64,000 nt of DNA from Proteiniphilum propionicum (GTDB taxonomy: Bacteria > Bacteroidota > Bacteroidia > Bacteroidales > Dysgonomonadaceae), in assembly GCF_022267555.1 (NCBI RefSeq), contig NZ_CP073586.1:3842721-3906720 (forward strand), in the 5' to 3' direction. The notes beneath the pieces were generated by a model, which worked only from the letters and a program-made list of their open reading frames with translations, did no database searches and was not told the origin of the DNA. Below are positions 56,401 through 64,000 of the stretch, piece after piece (position 1 is the stretch's first letter; each line of letters begins with the position of its first letter). The position numbers were made by a program, and so were the translations under genes.

Positions 56401-56890
56401 TGGATTTGGGACAACGATTGGCTATAAGGGTTTTGATTTTTCTTTCTTTTTTCAGGGATCAGGACGTCAATCCTTCTGGCTCAACATCGGAAACATCCAA
56501 CCATTTGTTGATGGTGACACTAATGACAACTTAATAGGGCAGAATGCCGTGCTACAAGCCATTGCCAACAATTACTGGACAGAAAGCAAACGAAATTCCT
56601 ATGCTTTCTGGCCACGGTTATCAACTTACAGTATTACAAACAACAATCAAGCCAGTACATGGTGGATGCAGGATGCTTCTTTTTTACGCCTCAAATCGGC
56701 AGAATTCGGATATACTTTACCTAGAAGGCTGACAGAAAAAATATATATGAGTAACTGTAGAATCTATCTTAGTGGCACTAATCTGTTATCTTGGAGTCGT
56801 TTTAAACTGTGGGATCCAGAAATGGCAGGTAATGGACTTGGATATCCGTTGCAAAGGGTAATCAACTTAGGATTGAACGTGAATTTTTAA
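53417..56890 (+). CDS. SusC-like TonB-dependent transporter with STN domain (PUL2)
   Basis: A 1157-residue outer-membrane transporter: signal peptide (about 23-44), STN domain (47-120), carboxypeptidase-regulatory-like domain (145-212), TonB-box region EEVTIVAFG (222-230), plug (about 235-350, IRGITTFGADAKKDP and LYGARGANGVILVTT) and beta-barrel to the C-terminus. The STN part pairs with FecR for ligand sensing. It is of the same subfamily as the PUL1 SusC (many shared blocks) but clearly diverged. susD follows 26 bases downstream. An alternative start at ATG 53480 would still include the signal peptide. Confidence 0.95.
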   Translation: MNKYSIERGKPFNNFKHVLKIMRTTLFLLFFCILFSQAADSYSQETSFTLDLKSTSIKEICEELEKKSDFRFIFAGNVKTILKKKVNLTVDSKNIEEILNSILSNTNLVYKILEDQVVIYQDDEEDTSKEIEKILSELTIQQQSTVKGKVVDQQGEPLPGVTITIDGTPRGVITDIDGTFSISAQPKDKLVFSFVGMEVQTVEVGIKTTIDVVMREKIDELEEVTIVAFGKQKKESVISSISTVKTSELKVPSSNLTTAFAGRVAGLISYQTSGEPGSDNAQFFIRGITTFGADAKKDPLILIDGVELTADDLARLNTDDIASFSIMKDATATALYGARGANGVILVTTKEGREGKMQVNARIENSFSTPTQIVKLADPITYMNMHNEAVLTRDPNGIREYSAEKIEMTQRGLYPNIFPATDWYKAMFNDYTINQRANISVSGGGSIARYYVAASIAKDNGNLKVDRRNNFNSNIDLTKYTVRSNVNVNLTKSTELIMRLSSTFDDYRGPIDGGSAMYRKVMQANPVYFKPSYEPDEQFDYVNHVLFGNYATADYINPYAQALRGYRDYSKNMTMTQFELKQNLDMLTDGLTFRTMVNMNRFSEFTVVREYSPFYYSIDSYNLANNSYTLKNLNPESGDTFLKYSPGARNINTVFYLESAFEYNKNITDKHHLNGLLVYIMRQEKNGIADNLLLSLPNRNLGLSGRLAYNYDSRYFGEFNFGYNGSERFSKEHRWGFFPSVGLAWMLSNEQFFSDLNNLFPQFKLKATYGLVGNDAIGSNNDRFYYLSQVDMNASRNVNWGAMMNYNPAGIDVSRYANDRIGWETAYKTNVGAEISVKGGLSANIDIFHERRKNILLTRVIPQTMGIIPAIKANLGVASGKGIDVELNYEKFITNDFYVTGRGTFTYASSEVLEWEEPDYTGTPWRSKVGYSINQNWGYIAERLFIDEREVGNSPTQFGNVMGGDIKYRDVNNDGVISALDQVPIGYPTVPEINFGFGTTIGYKGFDFSFFFQGSGRQSFWLNIGNIQPFVDGDTNDNLIGQNAVLQAIANNYWTESKRNSYAFWPRLSTYSITNNNQASTWWMQDASFLRLKSAEFGYTLPRRLTEKIYMSNCRIYLSGTNLLSWSRFKLWDPEMAGNGLGYPLQRVINLGLNVNF

Positions 56891-56916
56891 ATTGAATTAA
56901 AATAAAATTTTCAAAT

Positions 56917-58881
56917 ATGAAATCAATGATAAAAAATACTGTTTGTATATTATTTGCCACTTTTGTGATATCATGTAATTATCTAGATGTGGTTCCAGAC
57001 AATATTCCTACATTGGATGATGCTTTTGCCAATCGGTATACTGCAGAACAGTATCTTGCCACCTGTTACTGGGGACTTCCCAAGGCAGCAGGTTGGGATC
57101 AGAATCCAGCATTTCTCGGGTCTATGGAAATGATAATGAATTCAAATTTCCGCACGAGTGGCGGCATGAGACATGCATTAGGAGAAGACAATCCCACATC
57201 GCCTGTCATCAACTACTGGGGCAGTACAGCTACGACAATCCGGTCACTATATGCAGGTATCCGTGAATGCAATACCTTCCTGGACAATATAGAAAGGGTA
57301 CAGGACCTCAAAAGTGACGAACGTGACCGGATGATCGCAGAGGTGAAAACAATAAAGGCCTGGATGCACTTTTACCTGATTACCTACTATGGTCCCATCT
57401 GCCCATTGAAAGAAAGCACACCAATCAACACCTCAACCACGGGTATCCGTGTCTATAGGGAAAAGATAGATGATTGCTTTAACTACGTGCTGGAGTTACT
57501 TAATGAAGTAATTGCCATTGATGCTTTGCCCGACCGTATTACCAACCGCACCACAGAACTGGGGCGTTTCACGCAGGCAGTTCCCTATGCATTGAAGGCA
57601 AGGGTGTTGACTTATTGGGCAAGTGATCTTTTCAACGGTAATACCGATTACAATTCGTTTAAAAACCACCTGGGTGAACCTTTTTTCAATCAGGTAAAAG
57701 ATGTGTCCCGCTGGACAATTGCAGCTGAAGCTTGCAAGGAAGCAATTGAAGTCTGTAAGGCTAACGATATACGTTTGTATCAGCCATCCGATTATATGCA
57801 GACAAAACCCATGTCTGACACCACCCTGCTCATCAACACGCTCCGTAGTGCAGTAAGCGATCAACAAAACACCAACGTCGAGCTGATATATGGCAATACC
57901 TCATATCCCAGCGGATCCAATGTACAGCGTCACTGCTTACCAAGGTTTGAAGCTGGGTCGGCCGCTAACGCTACCTCAAGGCTGGCAGTTCCACTGCACA
58001 TTGTTGACCTGTTTTATTCATCAAATGGACTTCCGTTGGAAGATGATCAAAGCTGGTCTGAGAATGACAAATACAATAACCGCTTTCAAACACTTAGAGT
58101 GGGTGATGAGTCACACAGATATGTAATTCAACTCGGTGAAATTACATCACAAATCAATTTTGATCGAGAATTACGTTTCTATGCTGCACTCGGTTTCGAT
58201 CGTGGCAAGTGGTATGGCAACCATTACAACAATGAACCGAATAACGATGCGGAAGCAATGTTTCCCATGGCACGGTACTCTGAATTTTCCAACCGTGTGG
58301 CAAACAACGAATATAATGCTACAGGATACTGGGCAAAGAAGCTGGTCAACCTGAACACCCGTTGGCGTGACGCCAATGAATTGACATATTTGAGCTTTCC
58401 CTATCCTGACATGCGTTTTGCCGACTTGTTGCTGTTGGCCGCCGAAACAATCAATGAAGCGACCCCCGGTGAGGACAATGCTCCAGCCAATCCTGAGGTT
58501 TACACCTACATCAACATGATCAGAGAACGTGCCGGATTGGAGGGATTAGTGGAAAGTTATCAGAAATATGCTGTCGCTGACAAAAAAAACAAACCCGCAA
58601 CCAAAGGAGGCATGAGGGAGATTATCCGACGTGAAAGGAAAGTTGAATTATCACTCGAAGGCCAGGACTACTGGGACAGGAAGCGCTGGAAAACGGCACA
58701 TCTGGAGTTAAACCGGAATATCGAGGGTTGGAATGTAACAGCAGAGGATACAAGCCCCAGCGCTTATTACATGCCAACAACAATCTATACACAAAGATTT
58801 ACGCTTAGAGATTATTTTGCACCTATCCCAGAAAGCGATCTAGTCAATAATCCTCAGCTAGTTCAAAACCCGGGATGGTAA
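56917..58881 (+). CDS. SusD-like binding lipoprotein (PUL2)
   Basis: A 654-residue RagB/SusD protein with a lipobox in FVISCNYLDVVPDNIPT and the family C-terminus (INMIRERAGLEG, RRERKVELSLEGQDYWDRKRW, LVQNPGW at the end). It forms the surface lid of the adjacent SusC. It shares the NYLDVVPD start with the PUL1 SusD. A DUF4959-type lipoprotein gene follows 24 bases on. Confidence 0.95.
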   Translation: MKSMIKNTVCILFATFVISCNYLDVVPDNIPTLDDAFANRYTAEQYLATCYWGLPKAAGWDQNPAFLGSMEMIMNSNFRTSGGMRHALGEDNPTSPVINYWGSTATTIRSLYAGIRECNTFLDNIERVQDLKSDERDRMIAEVKTIKAWMHFYLITYYGPICPLKESTPINTSTTGIRVYREKIDDCFNYVLELLNEVIAIDALPDRITNRTTELGRFTQAVPYALKARVLTYWASDLFNGNTDYNSFKNHLGEPFFNQVKDVSRWTIAAEACKEAIEVCKANDIRLYQPSDYMQTKPMSDTTLLINTLRSAVSDQQNTNVELIYGNTSYPSGSNVQRHCLPRFEAGSAANATSRLAVPLHIVDLFYSSNGLPLEDDQSWSENDKYNNRFQTLRVGDESHRYVIQLGEITSQINFDRELRFYAALGFDRGKWYGNHYNNEPNNDAEAMFPMARYSEFSNRVANNEYNATGYWAKKLVNLNTRWRDANELTYLSFPYPDMRFADLLLLAAETINEATPGEDNAPANPEVYTYINMIRERAGLEGLVESYQKYAVADKKNKPATKGGMREIIRRERKVELSLEGQDYWDRKRWKTAHLELNRNIEGWNVTAEDTSPSAYYMPTTIYTQRFTLRDYFAPIPESDLVNNPQLVQNPGW

Positions 58882-58905
58882 AAAGACAATTAAAATTAAA
58901 AACTT

Positions 58906-60126
58906 ATGATTCATAACCGATTTCATATGAAGGCAACACAATTATTATTTGCAGTTTTGGTTTCACTGATATTTTTTTCATGTGAAGAAAAGCAACTGGA
59001 ACCGATTAACATATCAAAAGGCAAACCTGCTCCGGTAAGCGATGTGGTAGTTATGTATGCACCAGGTGGCGCAATCCTCTCGTTTAAGTTGCCTCCCGAC
59101 GATGATGTGCTGGCCGTGAAGGCAGTTTACAAGCTTAGTAACGGTAAGGTGCGAGAATCGATTACCTCCTTTTATGGAGATAACCTGAAAATTGAAGGTT
59201 ACAACGATACCAATGAACATGAAGTGCTTTTATATACCGTAAGCCGTTCACAGGAGCTCTCTGACCCACTGTTGGTCAAATTTACCCCACAGGAATCGCC
59301 GCTGAGCAAGGCTACCAGAACAATGGAGATTTCCAGTGACTTTGGCGGTGCTTACTATACCTGGAAAAACCTGGATAAAGTACTTCTTACTGCAGAAATG
59401 CTTGTGGAATCTGACAATGGGAAAATGCAGACTGCCAGGATTGTGACCTCAAACCTAGAAGCTCCCTTTTTCAGCATTCGAGGTTATGAGCCTATCCCCA
59501 GGAAATTTGCCATCATACTAAAGGACAACTGGGACAACGTTTCTGATACAATTTATCCCGAGGGAGAAACTGTTACCCCCTGGCTTGAAATGACACTGGA
59601 CAAGAATCTATGGTCGATTTACAAAGTAAATGGAAGCTACCTACCGGGTGATGGTACATTTACAAACTGGGAAGGCCGTGACGAATATATGTTCGATGAC
59701 GACGTAAATACCTTTGGACACAGCTATTCCGGGTCACTACCAGTGGGCATCACGATAGATCTGGGTAAACCGGCCATGCTGAGCCGGGTGACATTCTTCC
59801 AAAGATTCCAAAATGGGGTCTATTATTCATGGGGAAATCCACGTAGGATTATTGTCTATGGCAGAAAGGAAGCCCCGACTACCGGCAACTGGGATGAATG
59901 GACACAACTTATTGATTACACAATGATCAAGCCCTCTGGAACCAACGACCAATACTCGGTTAATACCGATGAAGACCGTCTGGCTGCCTTAAACGGACAT
60001 GAAGCTTCTTTTCCGATCTCGTCAGACTCTTACCGGTATCTCCGGTTCAGGTTCATGACTTCCTGGGAAAACAGGCCTTATGTGCATCCAGCTGAAATTA
60101 CTGTACAGGGAATATACGAGGATTAG
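58906..60126 (+). CDS. DUF4959/DUF5126/DUF5000-type surface lipoprotein (PUL2)
   Basis: A 406-residue lipoprotein, lipobox LIFFSCEEK; the start may be ATG 58927 (MKATQLLFAVL). The three-part layout is a DUF4959-like N-terminal domain (about 35-125: PAPVSDVVVMYAPGGAILSF), a DUF5126-like middle (about 130-225) and a DUF5000/discoidin-like C-terminal domain (about 235-405: FTNWEGRDEYMFDDDVNTFG, SYRYLRFRFMTSWENRPYVH). These occur only in Bacteroidota PULs after susD and are presumed glycan binders at the surface. Co-transcribed with susCD. Confidence 0.88.
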   Translation: MIHNRFHMKATQLLFAVLVSLIFFSCEEKQLEPINISKGKPAPVSDVVVMYAPGGAILSFKLPPDDDVLAVKAVYKLSNGKVRESITSFYGDNLKIEGYNDTNEHEVLLYTVSRSQELSDPLLVKFTPQESPLSKATRTMEISSDFGGAYYTWKNLDKVLLTAEMLVESDNGKMQTARIVTSNLEAPFFSIRGYEPIPRKFAIILKDNWDNVSDTIYPEGETVTPWLEMTLDKNLWSIYKVNGSYLPGDGTFTNWEGRDEYMFDDDVNTFGHSYSGSLPVGITIDLGKPAMLSRVTFFQRFQNGVYYSWGNPRRIIVYGRKEAPTTGNWDEWTQLIDYTMIKPSGTNDQYSVNTDEDRLAALNGHEASFPISSDSYRYLRFRFMTSWENRPYVHPAEITVQGIYED

Positions 60127-60198
60127 CACATTACAGATAATTAAATCTTCAAATAATTGAATTCTATAAAACTTTAGTGAAAAACTAAATATTGACAT

Positions 60199-61461
60199 AT
60201 GAAAAAATATATATTACATTTGATTGTTGCATGTGCATTGCTCTTGTCATGTGAGAATATGATGGACGTGCACAAGCAGTTTATCGAAGGCGGAGAGAAA
60301 GTTTATGCACTAAAACTGGATGAATCCAGTTTTTTTGCAGGGCACAATCAAGTCTATTTCAAGTTTTACATGACCAATACAACGAATATCAAAACTGTTG
60401 ACCTTTTCTGGGACGAAGATTCGCTTATTATCCCGATGCCTACTTATGGATGGGGTACGGTAGCTGTACCTGTCATTGAAGAAAAGTCCTATTCCTTTAG
60501 AATCCGGACTACCGATATTTTCGGTCACCATTCGCTTTGGAGTACTGGTTTTGCCAATTCTTACGGTGCTTATTTTCAAGAGTCACTGACAAATCGATCA
60601 GTAAAAAGTTTTGAATTAACAAATAACAATATTAACGGGTTGATTAGCTGGTTTCCACCAGCATCGAATCTCGTTCGCAGCGAAGTGCGCTACACCGGTT
60701 TGGATGGTGAGGAAAAAACTGTAAATGTACCGGCCGGTCAGAATGTGACACAATGCCCGGGGTTGAACATCAACCGGTTTGATGTGCGCTCTTTTTTCTT
60801 GCCGGAACCCAATGCTATGGACACTTTCGTCATTGCATGGCAGCAAGTGACTCCCGTATATAAGTTACCGACAACAGAATGGACGATCGAATATTGTAAT
60901 TCCTGGCATGGTCAACCTTCGCTCACCGGTACCCAGAATATGCCTCATTTTATTTTTGATGGCGATTACAACACCATCTGGCATTCCAGTTATGGAAATT
61001 ATACTGTTGGTACTCATCCGCTTGATCCGACAATCACCAGAGATCCACCACCCTTTACTATTGTAATTGATATGGGTGAACCGGTAAATATTGCGAAGGT
61101 TGATATTTACCGAAGATTCAATAATAACAATGTACAAACCGTGATAGTATACGCACCAGCAATAGATGATAATCTTCTCACAGATGCAGATTTTGAATGG
61201 CTGGGCAATATACCGGTATCGTTTGTGAATCACTCATTCTTCAAGAATTACTCTTATCCCGGAGTGGAAAACTCAAACTGGACGGAACTTGGCCGTGTAG
61301 AGTACCCTAATGCCAGCAATTTAGGTACCCCTGAGGAAAACTTAAGAGAGATTGATGCCTCTTCACTGAATATCAAAAGCCGATATGTGAAACTGATCCT
61401 ACCTAATACTCGTAGTAACGGAAATGTATCACTTGCGGAAATAGCCATACATGGGCGATAA
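60199..61461 (+). CDS. DUF4998/discoidin surface lipoprotein (PUL2)
   Basis: A 420-residue lipoprotein, lipobox LLLSCEN. The N-terminal DUF4998 domain (MMDVHKQFIEGGEKVYALKL) is followed by a second fibronectin-like segment and a C-terminal discoidin-like domain (about 225-418: MPHFIFDGDYNTIWHSSY, IVIDMGEPVNIAKVDIYRRF, SRYVKLILPNTRSNGNVSLA). It is probably a surface binding protein of PUL2. A strong hairpin lies 19 bases after its stop, separating it from the phosphodiesterase-like gene. Confidence 0.87.
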   Translation: MKKYILHLIVACALLLSCENMMDVHKQFIEGGEKVYALKLDESSFFAGHNQVYFKFYMTNTTNIKTVDLFWDEDSLIIPMPTYGWGTVAVPVIEEKSYSFRIRTTDIFGHHSLWSTGFANSYGAYFQESLTNRSVKSFELTNNNINGLISWFPPASNLVRSEVRYTGLDGEEKTVNVPAGQNVTQCPGLNINRFDVRSFFLPEPNAMDTFVIAWQQVTPVYKLPTTEWTIEYCNSWHGQPSLTGTQNMPHFIFDGDYNTIWHSSYGNYTVGTHPLDPTITRDPPPFTIVIDMGEPVNIAKVDIYRRFNNNNVQTVIVYAPAIDDNLLTDADFEWLGNIPVSFVNHSFFKNYSYPGVENSNWTELGRVEYPNASNLGTPEENLREIDASSLNIKSRYVKLILPNTRSNGNVSLAEIAIHGR

Positions 61462-61479
61462 ATCTGTTATTTACAATGC

Positions 61480-61512
61480 AATGCCAGCAGAGTTACACAC
61501 CCTGCTGGCATT
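61480..61512 (+). terminator. Strong hairpin after the PUL2 lipoprotein genes
   Basis: Perfect 11-bp arms AATGCCAGCAG/CTGCTGGCATT with an 11-base loop, 19 bases past the DUF4998 gene and 21 before the next ATG. It is followed by A8 TTT rather than a T-run, so it may be an attenuator or mRNA 3'-end stabiliser rather than a full terminator. Confidence 0.6.
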
Positions 61513-61532
61513 AAAAAAAATTTAATAATTCT

Positions 61533-62375
61533 ATGGAAATGAGAAAAATAATTATGTTAAGCTTTATTGTCCTGCTGGCCTCCTGCGGGAAAGAAACGAA
61601 CGATCAAACACCTACAATAATAACACCTCCCACAAAAGATGTCGTCTATCTAAAAGTGATGACCTACAATATTGCAGGTGCTGCTTCAAGTACAGGTGTA
61701 AGGAGCCTGCCCGATCTTGCTGAAGTTATCAAAAAAGCCGACCCCGATTTGGTAGCAATTCAGGAAGTAGATGCGTTTACCACCCGTAATGGGAAAGATG
61801 TACATCTTGCTCGCGATCTTGCAGCTCTTTGTGGCATGGAGTACTGGTTTTTTGCCAAAGCAATGGATTTTCATGGCGGAGAATATGGCGATGCCATTTT
61901 ATCGAAACATCCTTTCAAGGAGACTGAAGCTTACTCCCTAAGCGGAGATTGGGAAGGAGAACACATTGAAACTCGATCAGCTGCACGCGTAACAGTAGAA
62001 ATTGGCGGAAGAGATATTGATTTTATCAGTACACACTTAGACCATACAAGCAATGATAAGTGGCGTATACTACAAGCAAATGAATTGGTAGAAATTGTGA
62101 AATCGCTTGATTTACCAGTCATTATGGGAGGAGACTTAAACTGTACTCCGACTAGTGAACCCATGAAGATACTCTATCAGGAGTTACTGTCACCCTGCAA
62201 AAGCAACAGCTGCCTTGGAACATTCGTGGGAAGTAAGAACGCAATTGACCATTTGATGTATAGGAGCAACAGCGTCTTAACTCTTTCTTCATATGGTGTG
62301 TATGCTTGGGCAGACAAGGAATCAGACCATTTTCCGGTAGGGGCAATATTTGAGGTGGATAAATTGGCTAACTAA
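61533..62375 (+). CDS. EEP-fold (endonuclease/exonuclease/phosphatase) lipoprotein
   Basis: A 280-residue lipoprotein (lipobox VLLASCGK). All EEP motifs are intact: MTYNIAG (Asn), VAIQEVDA (metal Glu), FISTHLDHT (His), MGGDLNCTP (Asp, Asn), KNAIDHLMY (Asp) and KESDHFPVG (catalytic His). The family hydrolyses phosphodiesters in nucleic acids, sphingomyelin, phosphoinositides and related lipids. Placement on the surface or periplasmic side of a SusCD system suggests trimming of a phosphorylated substrate before import. It follows the lipoprotein genes by 71 bases, with a hairpin between. Confidence 0.9.
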   Translation: MEMRKIIMLSFIVLLASCGKETNDQTPTIITPPTKDVVYLKVMTYNIAGAASSTGVRSLPDLAEVIKKADPDLVAIQEVDAFTTRNGKDVHLARDLAALCGMEYWFFAKAMDFHGGEYGDAILSKHPFKETEAYSLSGDWEGEHIETRSAARVTVEIGGRDIDFISTHLDHTSNDKWRILQANELVEIVKSLDLPVIMGGDLNCTPTSEPMKILYQELLSPCKSNSCLGTFVGSKNAIDHLMYRSNSVLTLSSYGVYAWADKESDHFPVGAIFEVDKLAN

Positions 62376-62711
62376 GTGCATATTGTGATTGTTATATTGC
62401 ATATTATTATCAATTTGCATATTTGTCTAACAACTTGCTATTTTGTTTTACACACTAACATTCAATATTATCAGATTTTTTCAAAATAATTAATAGAGGG
62501 TGAATCACAATAAGATACCACCCTCTTTATGATTAAACTCTTAACCAAGAACAAATTCAACTTTCAGAGATCAAAATTCTATCTTTGACCATCATTCTAC
62601 TTTATAAAGGTCCCAATCATCGAAATAACGATGAAAAAAACTGGCGATTGTAATATTATTAATAATCCAAACCATGTTTTATAGAAAAAATGTAACAACA
62701 ATATAAAACAA
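62376..62711. other. Gap between phosphodiesterase-like and phosphatase genes, with terminator
   Basis: The gap includes a hairpin AGAGGGTG (62495-62502) / CACCCTCT (62519-62526) with 16-base loop followed by TTATG, a fair terminator for the genes upstream. The 185 bases after it should hold a separate promoter for the phosphoesterase gene; none stands out. Confidence 0.55.
62495..62530 (+). terminator. Probable terminator after the EEP gene
   Basis: 8-bp perfect stem AGAGGGTG/CACCCTCT, 119 bases after the EEP stop, followed by TTATG. Its arms resemble the tadA terminator (AAAGAGGG/CCCTCTTT). Confidence 0.5.
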
Positions 62712-63878
62712 ATGACAAAGAAACTTATTATACTCTTTTTAAACTTTCCACTATTTATTTTTTCACAGGGGATAGAAATTACACACGGCCCTTATCTTCA
62801 ACAAATGGGAGAAAATGAAGTAACAATCATTTGGACGACAAATAACGATGCCATTTCTTGGGTCGAAATGGCGCCAATAGGAAATGATAGTTTCTATGCA
62901 TTCGAACGCCCAAAGTATTATGAAACGGCTTATGGCAGTAAAAAAACAGGCAAATTACATCGTATAAATCTTTCAGGATTACATCCCGGAACAGAATATC
63001 GATATCGAATCTTTTCGAAAGAGATCGTATGTTACAAAAATCACCGTGTACTGTATGGCAATACTGCTTCTTCGAATGTTTATTCCCAAAAACCATACCA
63101 GTTCAGAACACTCGATGTAAACGCTGACAAGGTCTCATTTAGGGTGGTGAACGACCTGCATTCCAAGAATGAGAACCTTAGTAAAATGCTTGGTGGCATA
63201 AACAGAGACAATACTGATCTTGTCATCTTCAATGGTGATATGATATCCATTTTGAATGATACAGAGCAAATTTTCAACGGATTTATGGATACTGCTGTAG
63301 CACTTTTTGCGAAAGAGATTCCTCTTTTTTTTAGTCGAGGAAACCATGAAACAAGGGGGCGTGGCAGTGCTGGTTTATATGATTATTTCCCTACGAAAAC
63401 AGGTGAGTTTTATTACTTTTTTCAGGCCGGACCTGTTTATTTCATCATCCTGGATGGCGGTGAAGACAAACCCGATTCTGATATTGAATATTCAGAATTA
63501 TCTCATTTTGATGCCTATCGTTCCAATCAGGCTGAATGGCTGGAGTCTGTTGTGTCATCGGTTGAATTTCAACAGGCACCGTATCGTATCGTGATCATGC
63601 ACATTCCACCCACTGCCACCACCTGGCACGGCACAAAAGATGTGATTCGGAAATTCACTCCAATATTGAACAATGCTAACATCGATGTAATGTTATGTGG
63701 TCATACACACAATTATACATTCATTGAAAAAGGTGAAGATCCTGCAGTCAATTTTCCTATACTGATTAATGATGACGAGAACTGGCTTGATATTATTGTA
63801 GATTCAGAAATAAGAATTACACAGAAAGATATGTATGGAAGTATCTTGAAAAATAATTTTTTTCGCCACAATAACTAA
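62712..63878 (+). CDS. Purple-acid-type metallophosphoesterase
   Basis: A 388-residue secreted protein (signal KLIILFLNFPLFIFSQG). An N-terminal fibronectin-III/purple-acid-phosphatase-like domain (about 22-130: ITHGPYLQQMGENEVTIIWT, LSGLHPGTEYRYRIF) is followed by a calcineurin-like domain with VVNDLHSKN (D-x-H), VIFNGDMIS (GD), SRGNHETRG (GNHE), VIMHIPP (His) and MLCGHTHNY (GHxH). It removes phosphate from monoesters or diesters outside the cytoplasm. It is probably the second hydrolase of PUL2, after the EEP enzyme, though a terminator and 336-base gap separate them. The last 122 bases of the window show nothing. Confidence 0.9.
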   Translation: MTKKLIILFLNFPLFIFSQGIEITHGPYLQQMGENEVTIIWTTNNDAISWVEMAPIGNDSFYAFERPKYYETAYGSKKTGKLHRINLSGLHPGTEYRYRIFSKEIVCYKNHRVLYGNTASSNVYSQKPYQFRTLDVNADKVSFRVVNDLHSKNENLSKMLGGINRDNTDLVIFNGDMISILNDTEQIFNGFMDTAVALFAKEIPLFFSRGNHETRGRGSAGLYDYFPTKTGEFYYFFQAGPVYFIILDGGEDKPDSDIEYSELSHFDAYRSNQAEWLESVVSSVEFQQAPYRIVIMHIPPTATTWHGTKDVIRKFTPILNNANIDVMLCGHTHNYTFIEKGEDPAVNFPILINDDENWLDIIVDSEIRITQKDMYGSILKNNFFRHNN

Positions 63879-64000
63879 ATAATTATTTTCTCTAGTGAAA
63901 CACCAAGTTATTATTTAATATTCATTAAAAGTAAATTTATCAACAAAATCTGTTCTAATAACACTTAGCTGTAATAATGCATTAAATCATCTATTAAGTT

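Noticed and set aside
1..64000. CRISPR arrays, rRNA genes, prophage or conjugative modules
   Set aside because: No regularly spaced repeats, rRNA sequence or phage/conjugation genes were seen anywhere in the window.

Overview
The window comes from a Bacteroidota chromosome, most likely order Bacteroidales. The evidence is two SusC/SusD polysaccharide-utilisation-type loci (PULs) with ECF sigma/FecR control, the Bacteroidota-restricted families DUF4295, DUF4468, DUF4959, DUF4998 and YfhO-type membrane proteins, an HU-LysM protein beside rimO/ftsY, and TAnnTTTG-type -7 promoter elements. The gene set resembles Dysgonomonadaceae/Porphyromonadaceae-like anaerobes, but sequence alone does not fix the genus.

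Region 1 (1-12.5 kb, minus strand) is PUL1: ECF sigma, FecR anti-sigma, STN-bearing SusC, SusD, a discoidin-domain lipoprotein and a Tat-exported sialidase-like BNR protein. Its left part is rearranged. Positions 1-1589 are a diverged second copy of 4351-5938 (3' half of susD plus the next lipoprotein gene). The truncated susD is joined to a decayed, GC-rich M20 peptidase fragment.

Region 2 (12.6-38.6 kb) is core chromosome: HU-LysM protein, rimO, ftsY, the bL28-bL33-DUF4295 operon with a good promoter and terminator, DUF4468, a TPR protein with ribH, tRNA-Tyr and tRNA-Gly, a MATE transporter, a PagL-like lipid A deacylase pair, ald-aroK-cls-rsgA-frr-pyrH, birA, yraN, tadA, an FMN reductase, a DUF134 regulator, a Gfo/Idh oxidoreductase, metG and a DUF3575 porin-like protein.

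Region 3 (38.6-45.4 kb) is a sialic-acid operon: GntR/FCD regulator with a perfect palindromic operator, N-acetylneuraminate lyase, GH33 sialidase, and a wrecked mutarotase/sodium-symporter fusion gene. A frameshifted IS1182-type element with 4-bp target duplication lies upstream. Beyond it is a DUF1080 pseudogene that reads in frame into the YfhO gene.

Region 4 (45.6-64 kb) holds YfhO, an AddB-like PD-(D/E)XK nuclease and PUL2 on the plus strand: ECF sigma, FecR, SusC, SusD, a DUF4959-type lipoprotein, a DUF4998-type lipoprotein, an EEP-fold phosphodiesterase-like lipoprotein and a purple-acid-type metallophosphoesterase. PUL2 carries no recognisable glycosidase inside the window, which suggests a phosphoester-containing substrate.

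The most interesting signals are as follows. Both FecR-SusC gaps hold a hairpin and an antisense -7 element, as expected for antisense small RNAs that repress PULs. Both PULs have a strong hairpin just after the last surface-lipoprotein gene. A small element with IS1182-like ends sits beside a 130-bp repeat that recurs near the full IS. The sialic-acid operon has lost its transporter. All functional statements are by motif and family recognition; no searches were run.
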